Shown: positions 35,857 through 48,784 of the stretch, in pieces
Numbering within the stretch: position 1 is the first letter of the stretch
How the letters are laid out: every line of letters starts with the position of its first letter
Assembly (NCBI GenBank): GCA_026120185.1
Contig: JANUWF010001176.1
Coordinates: 5,961,501-6,025,500 of the forward strand
Source: Voacanga thouarsii
Lineage: Eukaryota > Streptophyta > Magnoliopsida > Gentianales > Apocynaceae
Direction of reading: 5' to 3'
DNA: 64,000 bases
Program-made: the position numbers and the translations under genes
The notes under the pieces: model-generated
What the model was told of the DNA's origin: nothing
The model's input: the letters and a program-made list of their open reading frames with translations, nothing else
Database searches by the model: none

Positions 35857-37932
35857 TGATAGGGCCTAAATTAGTCAGTATTTTTCTAGTTATTTGAGGT
35901 TAATTTGAAATACTTTTTATACAATAACTAGTCATATTCCTTTCTATTTAATATTTTCCTTAGAAAAATACTTTTCTGTAATTTTATACAAAAATAGGGA
36001 AAATTTAGAGCTAATTGTGTGATTTTTCAGCACAGAACTAGCCCAACAAGAGTAGAGCCAGCGCCGGTTAGCTACTGGCAAAACAAAGGAAATCGAAGAA
36101 ATTGAGTGAAACAGGGGAATGCAATTGCAATTGGGAAATAGAGAAGAAAAGGTGGAAAATGGCTAAAAGAATTTCGGCTAGCTCATGGCTAAGCAAAAGA
36201 AGCAACAACAACAAAGCAAAAGATGAATTTTGGTCAGCCAAGGAAACAAAAGCAACAATTGAACAAGAAGGAAGCAGCTTCATGGCTTGGTTGAGCTTCA
36301 CGGCTTAATAACATAACAACAAAAGAAAGAATTGATTTCGGTAGGTCCTGGGCAAAAGAGAAAGTCAACAAAGGCTACTGAACAAAGTGGAATTTGGTGA
36401 TGGCAAGGAAACAGCTCAATCGAGCCAATGCAACAATAGAAAAAGGAAAACAAAAATTTGGTTTGCGGCTCAGCAAGCCAACGCAACAACAGGAGCATGT
36501 AAAGCAAGGTCAACAATTTCGGCAGCAGCATGAAAAAGGAAACAGGATTTCAATAGACTTGGCTGTGCAACGAGCCGATGCAACAAATAAAAGGAAGACA
36601 AGGAAATTCAGTGGCTTGGTTGCGGCTCAATTGAGCGACACAACAAAGAGAAAGAATTTCAGTGGCTGGACAAATTTTGGATGGCTCAATTGGAAGCCAA
36701 TTTCAGCAATTGAAATGAAAAGAAGTTGTTCAGTGCAGAATGACAAAAGCAAAGTCCAAATTGAAGTCCAATTATTTTCAAAGTCAAAGGCGGTGGAATT
36801 ACTTAGTTTTTTTCTTAGGTTTTTATTTTTAGACTTTTATTACTCCTTTTTTGTTTTGGATTTTTAGGTAATTACTTCTTCTTTATTTAGGACTCTTTTA
36901 GGAACTTTGTAAACCTATAAATAAAGGCCAAATACCTTAGAAAAGGGAGGTGCACAATGTAGAGACTTAGATTTATTTTGGAGTGCATCACCAATATTTT
37001 CTCGAGATAAATAATTCAAGGAGCATTGATTCTTGGAGGAGTTTTCATTGGAGATTGAAAAGCTTGTCTATGAGTATCTATCTCTTTCCTTTGTTTTTTT
37101 TTTCTTGAACAATGATGTATTAATTGCTTTATTGTAATTTGACATTGTTTTAGGTATTCATGATTTTTAGAGTTACTTTGATCTTTTGATTAATTGATTG
37201 TTATTCTTGGTATTTAATTACTTGTACTAATTACGAGATCAATTGGTTGGTTCTTTCCATTAACTTGCTTGGAAAAGGGGTTGATAGTAGTTTCAATTCA
37301 TTAGTTTCATATTTATTGTCTGTTAACTTGTTTGGAAAAGGGGTTAATTGCTAAGAACAAGGTAATTAAAGGTTGATTGATGTCTTCCAGAATATGGATT
37401 TATTGGTTAATTTCATGTTTTAAGTTTGCCAGAATATGAAAATTTAATCAAGGATTATGTTTAATGCATCTTTTGGGTGAATTAGCTGAGACAGAATATG
37501 TGATACTAATTTGTCTAGAAGATAGTGATTTCATGGATTGAAAAAGAAGTGAATCTATTTTAATCTTTCATGATGCCAAGAGAATAATTAGTTATGATAA
37601 TAACTGGGTACTTTAAGATCATATTTGTCAAAATAATGGTTTGAGTTACATAATTCTCCATCCTTGACATGTATATATTCTTTTATTTTTATTTATTTTA
37701 TTTTATTTTTCTTTTCATTATTTTTCACTTTATTGAGTCGGTTAAATAATGAAAGAAAACTAATTAATGTATACTTGTTTCTGGAAGATCGATACTCGTT
37801 TGAACTCTATATTATGCTTAATGATGAGTATGCTTACTCATATATATAATTTGGGGTTAACGTTTTAATGTAAACTTGATTGGGAATATGCTTATTTTTA
37901 TATGATTTTTATACCCAAATCCAAACACATCA
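35857..37932 (+). mobile_element. Solo LTR-B (2,076 bp)
   Basis: Begins TGATAGGGCC, ends ACACATCA, and is flanked by the 5-bp duplication ATGAT (35852-35856 and 37933-37937). There is no internal region, primer binding site or second LTR, so it is a solo LTR left by unequal recombination. A TATA box TATAAATA at 36916-36923 sets the orientation. U3 contains GAGCCAGCGCCGGTTAG and, from 36160 to 36720, about six degenerate repeats around AATTTCGGCTAGCTC / GGCTCAATTGAGC with CAACAA and AAAGGAAA tails. Those repeats leave a 157-codon frame (36394-36867) that I do not regard as a gene. Confidence 0.92.
36916..36923 (+). promoter_or_regulatory. TATA box of solo LTR-B
   Basis: CCTATAAATAAAGGCC. The LTR-B fragment at 8887-9848 ends about 33-35 bases downstream of this position, close to the expected transcription start. 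The inverted copy has TATAAATA on the minus strand at 46074-46081. Confidence 0.6.
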
Positions 37933-37937
37933 ATGAT

Positions 37938-38400
37938 TCAGCAGATAAGATGAAAAATAATCCATTTTGACAACTGTTGGGAATAACTGCAAAATAATTT
38001 AAATAAATACATTAAATCTAAAATCATAGAAGTTCAGCACAACCAACCAAGGAAAATCATACAATATCTGAAAAATATTTCCTTCATGAATAAGCATTTT
38101 TTTTTTCCTTCCACAAATAACCCCAAGAACAAGCATGACATTTGAAGCAGAACAACAAGGGAATTATAAAAGGTGAAGAATAGCAGCTTGACCATATTGA
38201 ATATTTGAAAGATTCTTGTGTGACAAGAATAGAACAATATTTTGGGATTGTAAACAAAAAGGATGTTAGCCTTATGAAAAGTAAAAGAAGCTAGAAATGA
38301 TAAAGGAGTTCAATCACACTATTTGTTGCCCATAAACCTATTTGTCGATTTGTAAATTTTGTAAGTGAAGTAATAGATATACCCTAAAGAATGACCTTAC
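37938..38400. other. H1 spacer downstream of ClpX remnants
   Basis: AT-rich, nothing recognised. Confidence 0.4.
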
Positions 38401-38496
38401 CCATAATGAGATCAAGAACTTTAGCTTAGCATTCAAAGAATTTCTCAAGAATGCCAATAGAGACTTCCATAGCACCTGCTCCAGTGAAACAGTATC
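38401..38496 (-). pseudogene. Exon-like remnant, possibly the next ClpX exon
   Basis: Acceptor GATTCAG (38497-38503) and donor GTAAGG (38395-38400) enclose GYCFTGAGAMEVSIGILEKF, then a stop and AKVLDLIM. It lies where the ClpX exon GYVGEDVESILYKLL should follow the exon at 39566. The first residues and MEVSIGIL loosely resemble it, but the match is poor. It may be another captured exon. Confidence 0.25.
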
Positions 38497-39565
38497 CTGA
38501 ATCGAGAATATGAGAGCTTAATTGTGCATATATAACCTAATCAAGTTGGAAATTTATCCTTTATATTAACTAAATTTTTTAATAAAATTTTAATATAATA
38601 AGATTACATATCTGAATAAAAATAAAATTCTATACCATATTTCATCTACATTGTTTCTCATTATATACACAAGAAATTTCCTAAAATGAATAATGATTGT
38701 TATAACATATTATCCAATGTTACTTCCTTACTAACTAAAATGTGTATAAATTTAATCATATAATAAATTATATTCCTTCCAAAGGAATCGTGTAGTCTAT
38801 TTCTTTCTTTTATTTTTTATAGGAGACCACTAATTTTAACACTGTAAATGACAAGCAGTCAATGACGTTCATGGTTCTATTAATTCCATTGTTCAACAAC
38901 TCTCTCAAATTCCTAGGGAAGGCATCCATTTTTATTCTTAAATCTACTAGCATGACCAAATTTTAGCTTATAAGTTCCATAGTAGAACTCAACTTCTTTG
39001 CCTCGTCCTCTGTGGTGAAGCTGAGGACTCCCTTATTCCCATTTCCATGTATCAACATAAACATTAAAGTAGCACAAGAACACCATTCAAATTTCAAAGA
39101 TCTATTAAAGTTCCCACACAATGAGGATGGCATATCCAAATTCTCTCCCCAACCCTTAGAATTATGACCTAGGAAGGGTTTAAATAAGGCATTAAGCTTT
39201 GGACCATCAAATTTGCAAGAGATCTGTTTCTATTACCAGATCTGTTTTCTTCGAAAATATTTTCTATTTTTTTAATGTACAACATATAATATAGATGGGC
39301 ATGCCTTCATGTCAATTCAATTTCAGCAAATCTCACTATTTCCTTCCTTTCCTCCACATATGAACATATACTTAAATCTGTACATCATTCACTCACACGT
39401 CTACTAGATTCTTTCAAAAGCAAAGACAACAATTAAGATAAAAACAGATAAAAGTGCAATCAGCAAGCCCCAATATTAAGAAATCATATAATTCTGAGAA
39501 AAGATATCACACTTCTAGATAAAAGAGAGGCCAAATCCTAGGATGGAATTGGGATTCATACCTAC
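38497..39565. other. Intron-like spacer
   Basis: AT-rich sequence between ClpX-type exons, no other feature seen. Confidence 0.4.
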
Positions 39566-39645
39566 CAATGTCAGTGATGTTGCATCTGCAATGACAAAAG
39601 GCACATTCAAAACACCAGCTAGAGTCTTTGCAAGTAATGTTTTTG
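39566..39645 (-). pseudogene. CLPX: ClpX exon remnant (just after Walker A)
   Basis: Acceptor GACAG (39646-39650), then [26 protein letters not shown], then donor GTAGGT. ClpX, the AAA+ unfoldase of the mitochondrial Clp protease, has [27 protein letters not shown]. The first base of the exon completes the Gly codon of Walker A with the preceding exon. Gly replaces Arg (LAG for LAR) and TL replaces TQ. It follows the exon at 39817 in correct order. Confidence 0.92.
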
Positions 39646-39816
39646 CTGTCATTTCTATAAATATGAAGTACAAAAATCAATATCACACTTAATTTACAAA
39701 GAGCTAATTCCAAAGTAATAGCATAAAAACTTATATGAGAGAAGATATCAGCTTCTGTATCACAGAGTATAGGAAAAAATATTAACAATTATTAGCTCAA
39801 TGACCAGCACTAATAC

Positions 39817-39883
39817 CTTAAACAATTGGACCCATCAATAACAACATTGCTCTTCTCTAGCTCAACAAAATTAGAGTTGAAGT
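39817..39883 (-). pseudogene. CLPX: ClpX exon remnant, 3' half (split by Copia-C)
   Basis: Minus strand: NSNFVELEKSNVV, then a one-base insertion after which LMGP and IV appear where the Walker A sequence LMGPTGSG is expected, then donor GTATTA at 39811-39816. The 5' half of the exon lies at 50602-50647 beyond Copia-C, with GAAGT duplicated. The damaged Walker A (GPTGSG lost to a stop) shows it could not bind ATP even if joined. Confidence 0.9.
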
Positions 39884-41680
39884 TGTTGGGATGTATGCCC
39901 TCTTAGACTAGGTTTCTAATGTAAAAAATCGAATGTTTTAATAAAATAATTGATTTTCAAAAATTGTTTATAAATTCACAATTTTATTTGTGCACAATTA
40001 CATTTGGAAAAGACCCATTGTGTTTAAGTGAGTGGTCTATGTAAATGGAGGTCATTCACAGTAAAGTATGGATCACGGGTTACTTAACATATAAACTTTT
40101 GTTCTTAATCGATTGATGAGAATGGGAATCTCATCATGTCTAGGTTATTATGTTGTGAATTCTAAATGGGGAATGGCTTACCTTTAGCCAGTGAGTAGTC
40201 CACTCACTTCATGACATAAGCATATTTCGAATACGTAGAACAGGACCTGTAGTAGTGGTTTCTAAAAGTACTATATGGTAGAAACTTAGACTACTACCGC
40301 TACAGCGTGGACTAGTACTCTACGACTTGAGTATGAGTTAGTGGCTTGACAAAATTAGAAGCATATACTTTGATATGCTATAGTTGAGGTTCTATCGAAG
40401 GACCAATATACTTGCATGTTAAGTATGTGTGACTAGTTAGTTAAGACAAACTTGTACAAGATAGTTTCTATACTATATCGCCCCTTATGGTTGTCTGAAT
40501 GATCTAAATATCCAAGGCCTTGGGAAACATGACTTGGATGTTTACTTTAGGGTAGCTCCCTTGGAAAGCGGAAATAATCCAAGAAGTCGTGGATCATTAG
40601 ACTAGAGGCCTAAGAATGGTAAATGTCATTTAGAGAGGTGTTAGTACACTTCTTCCTCTCTAAATGTACGGCGATGTATAGAGGGGTATTTTAGTCATTA
40701 CACCTATAGGTCGGAAACTTTGCTAATGCAGCACTGTCCTTGGGGTCAATATTTCCTTATGGTGATATCAGAAAATATTTAAAATGTAAAATACAGCTAT
40801 TTATATGAAAAGGGTATTTTGGTCATTTTAGTAGCCAAGGCGGTGTGTCTTTTGGTCCCCAATATAGACCGTAAGTCTTAATTAAATACGGGCTAAGGAA
40901 TTGATCTTAAATTAAATAAAATTTATTTTATTTAAGTAGCCTGATTTAATTATTGGGTTAGAATAAAATAAAGGTCCATGTAGAGAGAAAATTAATTAAA
41001 TTAGTTTAGTGTGTTAATTAATTGTTTAAGTTTTTTGCCCAATTTGAATAATTAAAGATTAACCTAAGACTAAACTAATATAGGCTTATTAATTGGACTA
41101 GTTTATTTGGGCTAGAAAATTAATTATTAATTAGGCTATTAGGTTGGTTCTAATTAGAATAATTAATTAAGCCCAAAATGTTAAACTAAGAATCCAATGG
41201 CCCAGTCCAGTTTTACCTAGGGTTTTATTTAGGTTAAACAGAAAGATTGAAAATAACGTCGTTGTTACAGAACACACACTCTAAGAGACGGCTTTTTCTC
41301 TATAAAAGGCCAGGTGTCTCTCTCTCTCTCTCTCCAAAAAAATTCCCTAGCCTATTAATTGTTCACCGAACGGTAGTTAGGCAGATTCAGCATTCACATA
41401 CATGCAAAGGCGGAGTAGGAGGCTTGCAGGAATCACACCAGAGGCTTCTACTAGCACACCTACCCCGGTTGTGCACGTTCCGATCCAGCTACCTTTGAGA
41501 ACTAGAAGGAGAGGTAAAAATTTTAAAATCTCTGGATTTAGACAGGGCGCAGCCGGCGCCGGCTAGGGCAGCCGGAGTCGGTGTCGGCCCTGTCCTAGAA
41601 TCCCCTGTTGTGTTTTTTCCAATTTTTTTTATATTCGCTTCAGCTGCGTGCCTGTGTTTTCCCGCTTTCTCGTGCCTTCA
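39884..41680 (+). repeat. Left LTR of Copia-C
   Basis: 1,797 bp, TGTTGGGATGTATGCC to GTGCCTTCA. TATA box TATAAAA at 41301-41307, followed by a CT microsatellite and, near the end, CAGCCGGCGCCGGCTAGG at 41550. It differs from Copia-B LTRs in its second half. Confidence 0.95.
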
Positions 41681-41696
41681 ATTGGTATCAAAGTAT
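41681..41696 (+). promoter_or_regulatory. Primer binding site of Copia-C (degenerate)
   Basis: ATTGGTATCAAAGTATG follows the LTR end CTTCA. Compared with TGGTATCAGAGC it has two changes, so it is a decayed initiator tRNA-Met site. Confidence 0.85.
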
Positions 41697-43347
41697 GAAG
41701 GTTTTGTGAAAATATAGGGAGCATGTATCTAGATGAATAAAACTGGACACATATGTGTGATTAAAATTATGATCCTTTGATGTTTATGGTATGGATAGAT
41801 TCTCTGTTAAATCTCATAGGTGGAGGTATAGGAATCTATAATTTACTATTTTTCTTAGTAAATCATGTAAATCCAATATTTATGGGTATAGGCAATTTTT
41901 GGTTTTGGTTGATTTCATTGTATTAAGATTGAAATCGGAGAGCCAATAGCACCAAAAACCGTGTAGAAAAATCGGGGAAATTCGCAGAGGAAATTCACAA
42001 GAAAAAAAAAACTACAGGAAGGAGCCGTCCAGAACTGAACCAGCACCGACTAGGGTCTAGAAGGCCGGTCCGCACTGTTTTCTCGTGGGTCTTGGTTCTG
42101 TGCAGCGGGTACAGTGGACCACAGTTTAGATCGGCGGCTAATCCAGTACGGTGGGTGCAGTGAACCAAGGAATTTTTTTTTTTAATTTTTCCTTGTAATT
42201 TTTCTTGCAATTTTCTTTTGGTTTTAGGGTCCATACCAGGCAAAGTTAATATTTTGTAATATTTAATATTCAAGGAATATTTTTGCATGAAAAATATTAG
42301 TAAGAGATTTTAGGATTAAACAAGATCATTAATTAATTAATGTGTTTAATTCTATTATCTAGGCACTTAGGTTTAAAAATAGAAAAGCATGAAAACGTCT
42401 ATTTTTTTCTAGCATGCTATTTATTTTTGGTACCTATGTGCACGTTCTCTCAAAGACCAAAGTCTTTAGGAATGTTTTTGACAAGGAAAATATTTTTCTA
42501 CAAATTAAATAGTTATTTTAGCTTGAACAAAAATTAATCCTTAGATATTTTCTCAAAAGATTTAATCCTTGACATAGAAAATATATTAGATTTAGATATT
42601 TTTGTAAGGTTAAAATAGAAAGTCATTTTGTTTTAGTTTGGCACGAGAAAAATTGTTTTGTCAAATAAACTTGAGACCAAAGTCTCTAGAAAGTTTCAAT
42701 TGGAAAATTTCTGAAATCAGTAAGTTTTTAACTTAAATAAAATTAGTCCATAGGAAAAACTCTCAAATGATATAAGCCTTGACATAGAGATTTTTATGGA
42801 CTTAGACATTTTATTTTTGAGTTAAGGGAAAACTTAATGGAAATTTTCAAAAGGATATTTTTCAGAAAATCCTTGTTTTAAAAGACTAAGTGGGAGAGGG
42901 GTTCTAACGGCCCCACGACTTCTATCACAATTCTCATTAGAGATCGTGGGTCCCCTCACGTCACCCTGAGAGTGAACCCGTATAGGATGGGGATACCACA
43001 AGGATCTATATCTAATGGAGGGATGTAATTAATAACTCAGGGCACGTACTATGATCGACCAACCCCTCGTTGGAGGTCATAGTGCAAGGTATGTCCATAG
43101 GAAATGAGAGGAAATGGCCATCCCCTTGATGGAGTTATCCTCTAGATCATTACCTAGAAGGAAAATTAATTTGTGGTGGTTAACACACTTAACTTAGGAA
43201 ACTGTTAATCTTCCCAAGAAGCTACGTCAGTTTTCCTAAGAGCCAAATTGATTATTATCAGTTTTGATAATAAGGATAAAGTGCACATATTTATTTTGTT
43301 TTCACAAACTGAATCTTTTTTTTCTTTTATTTTTTGATTTTTCAAAA
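41697..43347 (+). other. Copia-C untranslated leader
   Basis: 1.65 kb with no gene. 42010-42170 is a GC-rich patch (GAACCAGCACCGACTAGGG, AGGCCGGTCCGC). 42250-43260 matches the Copia-B leader in reverse orientation. The start codon of gag is lost at its end. Confidence 0.65.
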
Positions 43348-46300
43348 ATTGTGGGAGGTTCTTTTAGTCCATTGGCCGTTATTCTCCGAGAGAATAAGCT
43401 AACGGGACCAAACTATGTGGATTGGAAAAGGAACCTAGACATAATACTCACAGCAGAAGAGTATAAGTATGTCATTTACGAAACCTGCCCTGTTATCGAG
43501 GAGGGTTCCACCGCCGAGGAGCGTGAAGCTGAGAAGGCATGGAATAAAGCAACGAGATAACTTGTTGTTACATGTTGGCCTCCATGTCTAATGTGCTCAA
43601 ATCCAAACATGAGCACATGACCACTGCGTATGACATAACCCAATCATTAGCCACGATGTTCGCGGATAAGAGCCGACCCACAAAGCAGGAGGCTCTTCGA
43701 ACCATCATTAACACTAAGATGGCTGAGGGAGCATCAGTCAGAGAGCATATACTCAAGATGATTCCTGCTTTCGAGGAGGCAAAAATCTTAGAGGCTGTCA
43801 TTGACCCCGAGAGCCAAGTAGACATGGTTCTCGAATCTCTACCGGGTTCCTTTACTCAGTTTAAGTTGAACTATAACATGAACAAGTTGAACATAAGTTT
43901 GACTAAGTTGATGAAGGAGCTCCAGATGGCGAAGAAGGTCATGAAGCCACAATCTAAGGCTATGATTGCTAAGGCTTCATCTTCTAGAACTGGGCTCAAG
44001 CCCAAAAAGTTCAAGAAGAAAAAGGGGAACGCAGCGGTCCAGCCCAAGACCCAGCCCAAAGACAAACCCAAGGGCAAGTGCTTCAAGTGTGGACTGAAGG
44101 GACACTGGAAAAATGAGTGTCCAGATCTTCCAAAAAAAAAAAATCCCCACAGGTAATGTTTTCTATCTAGAGTTTATATTAATGGTTGGATCAATTTTTA
44201 CTTGGATTATTGATTCAAGAGCCACTGATCACATCTGTAACTCCTTGCAGGGGTTTAGAAAGATTAGAAGACTCCAAAAGGGCGAACGTGGACTACGTGT
44301 GGGAAATGGAGTACAAGTTTGGGCCCTTGCAGTGGGAGAACTGGATCTTGTATTTGATTGTAATAGAATAGTGGTTTTGAAAAATATTTTATAGGTACCT
44401 GGATTTAGATAGAATTTGATTTCGGTTGCGAATAGAATTTGATTTCGGTTGCGAAACTAATAAATTAAGGATATTTTGTATCTTTCCATTCTGATATTTC
44501 TATCAGTAGAGATGGAGAAATTTTATGTGCTGGGCACATGTATAGGAATCTATTTTTCTTAAACCCTATTAACAATCAATTAAATAATGCTCGATCTGAA
44601 CCTTTAACAAGGAAGAGAAAGACCAATTTCAATGACTCTTATCTTTGACATCTAAGGTTGGGGCATATCAACTCAACCAGGATTCAGAAGTTGATCCATG
44701 GTGGGCCTTTGGGCTCATTGAGATTGGAAAATTGGCCTCAGTGTGAGTCCTGCCTGATGGGGAGAGATGACCAAAAGGTCATTTATCCCTAAGGCGGATA
44801 GAGCCAAGGAGGTATTGAGTCTTGTTCACACCGATATGTGTGGTCCCCTATCTACATCAGTTAGAGGAGGTTTTGAGTACTTCATCACTTTCACGGATGA
44901 TTGTATAAGGTTTGGTTACGTTTACCTGATGAGATGCAAGTCTGACTCTTTTGACAAGTTTAAAGAGTTTAAAGCTGAAGTGGAGCGTCGGACAGGTAAA
45001 TTGATCAAGACCTTACGATCGGATCATGGTAGAGAGTACCTCCTTAGTAAATTCAAGGATTACATGGTACATCATGGGATAGTGATACGTATAGATTTGG
45101 GTATAAAAATCATTTAGAAACTCAGCACATTCCCAATCAAGTTTATATTAAAATGTTAACCCCAAATTACACATATGAGCAAGCGTACTCATCATTAACA
45201 TAGCATAGGGTTTAAACGAGTGTCGATCCTCAAGGAACAAGTATGCATTAATCTCTTTTCTTTCATTATTTAACCGACTCAATAAAGTGAAAAAAAGAAA
45301 TGAAACAAAACAAAAGTAAGTAAAAATAAAAATATATACATGTCAAGTATGGAAAATTATGTAACTCAAGCCATTGTTTAGATAAACATGATCTTAAAGA
45401 ACCCAACCATTATTATAATTAATCATTCTCTTAGCATCATGAAGGATGAAGGTAGATTCACTTCAATGGTCAATCTATGAAATCACTATCCTCTAGATAA
45501 ATTAGCATCACTTGGTCTGTCTCAACTAATTCACCCAAAAGACGCATTAAACACAATCCTTAATTAAATTTTCTTAGTTTGGCAAATTTAAAACATGAAA
45601 TTAATCAATGAATCCTTGGTCTGGCAAACATCAATTAATATTTAATTACTTAATCCGTAGCAATTAACCTCTTTGATCTAGTAAGTTAACAGCCAATAAA
45701 TATGAAATTAATCAACTGAAACCACCATCAACCTCTTTGGTCTAGCAAGCTAATGAAAAGAAACAATCAATTAATTTCATAATACGCTCAAGTAATTAAA
45801 TACCTAGAACAACAATCAATTAATTAAAAGATCAAATAACTCTAAATATCATGAATATCTATAACAATGTCGAATTACAATAAAATAATTAACATATCAT
45901 TGTTTAAGAAAAAGAAAACAAAGTAAAAGAAAACACTCATAGACAAACCTCCTTCTTCTTCCTTTGAAGACCTTCTTGCACAACCCTCCTTGAATTAAAG
46001 AATTCCTCCTTTGATTTGAGTGATTTTTTGTGATAGTCAATGAATTCTCTCTTTTTCTTTTGTGTTTTCCATCTATTTATAGGCTTGAGAAGTGTCTAAA
46101 CTCATTGGTGCAATGTTCTTGGCCGAGTAGAAGTTGGAAGATACTAAAACTCCACAGATTACCAAAAACCGCGTAGAAAAATCACAATTCGCCTTTTTCT
46201 CAGAGCACAGTTTTTGCTCTCGAAGCCGTGCCAGTTATGTTCTGGTTCTCTACTCGTTTGTCAATTTTTTTCGAATTCCGCACAATGAAAAACAATATCC

Positions 46301-48762
46301 AGCCAGCGCCAGTTCCAATTTGATTCGCTCTGTTTTGATAATTTTTTATTGTCTCGAAGTTCGTATCATCAGTGCATGGCCAGCGCCGGTTCCAGTACCT
46401 TAGCCGACACTGGTTGTGTTCTGTTTTGTGACGTTTTTGTTTCGTTTTGTCCCAAAAATCTGTAATAATGAATAAAATACCTTTCCAAGGGTAAAATATC
46501 AAATATGAAGGAATATGACTAGTTATTGAACAAAATGTATCACAAAAGAACCTCAAATAACTAGAAAAAGTATGACTAATTTAGCCCCTATCAGATAGTA
46601 TCCCAACTCTCTGCGCCGAGGACACCCTAGCAAAATGGAGTAGCTGAGAGAAGGAACAGGACATTGATGGAAATGGTCCGAAGTATGATGTCTCATACTA
46701 CTCTTCCAGTGTCTTTTTGGGGATATGCCCTAGAAATAGCGGCATATATTCTAAACTTGGTGCCTTCCAAGCTAGTACCTAGGACTCTCTATGAGATGTG
46801 GACTGGACGTAAGCCAAGTCTGAATCATCTCAAGATATGGGGTTGTCTAACTTATGTATTGGTCAAGAGAGACAAATTGGAACCAAGATTAGAATTATGC
46901 TATTTTGTTGGATATCCAAAAGGAACAAATGGTGGTTACTTTTATCATCCTAAGGAGCAGAAGATATGTAGAGGATGATCAAAGTACTTCCATGAAAGGT
47001 TCAACTACGTTAGAACTAGAGGAGAAGTTATCTTCGGAAGTAACTTCTTTTGACCCGATTGTGGAACAAGAAGAGCCACAGCCTCAAAAGCCTATACAAA
47101 TGGAGCTTCGTCGTAGTGGAAGAGTGTCTAGGGTTCCAGAGAGATAGACTGGAGAAGCTTTTAAGTTGGTTTCCGACCATCAGGAACAAGACCCCACTAG
47201 ATACGAGGAGGCTATTGCTGATGCCGATGCAAATTTGTGGCATAAAGTAATGAAAGCCGAGATTGAGTCTATGTATCTCAATCAGGTTTGGGATCTTGTA
47301 ACTTCACGTGAAGGGATAAAACCCATAGGGTGTAAGTGGATATACAAGAAAAAGAGGGGAGTAGATGGGAAGGTGGAAACATTCAAAACTAGGCTTGTGG
47401 CGAAAGGGTATACTCAGAAATAGGGAATCGACTGTGAGGAAACCTTTTCCTCGGTAGCCATGCTTAAGTCCATCCGTATCCTCCTTGCCATCATATGTCA
47501 TTATGACTACGAGATATGAAAAATGGATGTCAAGACGGTATTTTTAAATGGTCATCTTAGTAAAGACATCTATATGCCCAACCGGAAGGCTTTATTGCTA
47601 AAGGCTAAGAGTATATGGTTTGTAAGCTTAAAAAGTTCATTTATGGACTTAAGTAGGCATCAAGGGCATGGAACATTCATTTGATGAGACTGTAAAGTCT
47701 TATGGTTTTGTTCAAAACGAGGATGAACCATGCATGTACAGGAAACTTGAAGGCATTAATGTGATTTTTCTTGTCTTGTATGTGGATGACATTCTACTCA
47801 TTGGAAATGATGTAGGGTCATTGTCATCTATAAAGGTTTGGCTGTCTAGTCAATTCAGTATGAAGGATTTGGGAGAAGTCAGCTACATTCTCGGGATTAG
47901 ACTTCTTAGAAATAGGAAGTAGAGAATGTTAGGATTATCCCAAGTGGCATACATTGACAAGATACTGACCAGGTACAGCATGGACTCACGCAAGGGAGCT
48001 CTAATTCCTTGTAGACATGGGTTGTTACTTTCTTCAAGGGACTCTCCTAAGTCTCAAGAAGAAAATGACAGAATGAGTAGGAATCCCTACGTTTCGGCTA
48101 TAGGAAGTCTCATGTACGCCATGCTGTGTACTAGGCCAGATATCTGCTTTGCCATAGGCTTGGTTAGCAAATATCAATCAAACCCTGAGGAGGTTCATTG
48201 GCAAACTATAAAGCATATACTCAAGTACCTCGAGGGGACGAGAGATTATATACTGGTTTATAGGGCTGATGACTTAGTTCTTACAGAATACACAAACTTA
48301 GACTTCCAGGTAGATAAGGATAAGAGAAAATCCACTAGTGGATATATCTTCACCTTATCTGGTGGAGCTATTTCATGAAGGAGTATCAAGCAATCTTACA
48401 TTGCTGACTCAACCATGGAAGCTGAGTATGTGGCAGTTTCGGAGGCATCCAAGGAAGCAGTCTGGCTCCAGAAGTTCCTTTCAGAACTTGGAGTCGTGCC
48501 ACATATGGACAGGTCGATTGTGATGTATTGCAACAACACTGGAGTAGTATCACAATCCAAAGAACCTCGGAACCCCAAGAAGAGGAAAAACATCGAAAAG
48601 AAGTATTACCTGATCCGGGATTTCATCCAGAGACGGGAAGTCGTGGTGGAACAAATTGCCTCTGAGAACAATCTAGCAGATCCATTCACCAAGCCTTTGG
48701 TTGAGAATGTCTTCAAGAGACATTCAGACACCATAGGAGTGGGCACCTACGGACTTACTTAG
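43348..48762 (+). pseudogene. Copia-C gag-pol polyprotein, degenerate and interrupted
   Basis: Gag starts at ATT (43348-43350) where Copia-B has ATG: IVGGSFSPLAVILRENKLTG. An indel near 43555 breaks frame; 43572-44156 resumes and ends with the zinc knuckle CFKCGLKGHWKNEC. Protease at 44200 reads WIIDSRATDHICNS, so the active-site Gly is Arg. A 24-bp tandem duplication (AGAATTTGATTTCGGTTGCG) lies at 44411-44457. Integrase spans 44767-45082 and 46599-46900, split by the solo LTR. Reverse transcriptase has LYVDDILLIG intact near 47790 but stops at 47421 and elsewhere. RNase H includes MEAEYVAVSEASKEAVWLQK near 48415, and the frame ends GTYGLT. Confidence 0.93.
45083..46593 (-). mobile_element. 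Solo LTR-B nested in Copia-C integrase
   Basis: 1,511 bp. Plus strand starts TGATACGTATAG and ends CCCCTATCA, flanked by GATAG at 45078-45082 and 46594-46598. Removing it restores the integrase reading GGGATAGTATCCCAACTC seen in Copia-B as GTGATAGTATCTTAGCTC. It is inverted relative to the copy at 35857 (TATA box on the minus strand at 46074-46081) and about 565 bp shorter because the U3 subrepeats are fewer. GC-rich phrases GCCAGCGCCAGTTCC and GCCAGCGCCGGTTCC sit at 46303-46393. Confidence 0.95.
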
Positions 48763-48768
48763 TCTTAT

Positions 48769-48784
48769 AGTGCAAGTGAGAGAT
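48769..48784 (+). promoter_or_regulatory. Polypurine tract of Copia-C
   Basis: AGTGCAAGTGAGAGAT directly before the right LTR start TGTTGAG. Confidence 0.75.

Noticed and set aside
36394..36867. 157-codon plus-strand frame as a gene
   Set aside because: It lies wholly within a solo LTR with exact target duplications and is made of U3 subrepeats.
39507..39788. Minus-strand 93-codon frame as a gene
   Set aside because: It reads the ClpX exon in the wrong frame; the correct frame gives KTLLAKTL and NVPFVIAD between splice sites.
46134..46556. Frames of 89 and 118 codons in the nested LTR
   Set aside because: They lie within a solo LTR and overlap on opposite strands; no family resemblance.
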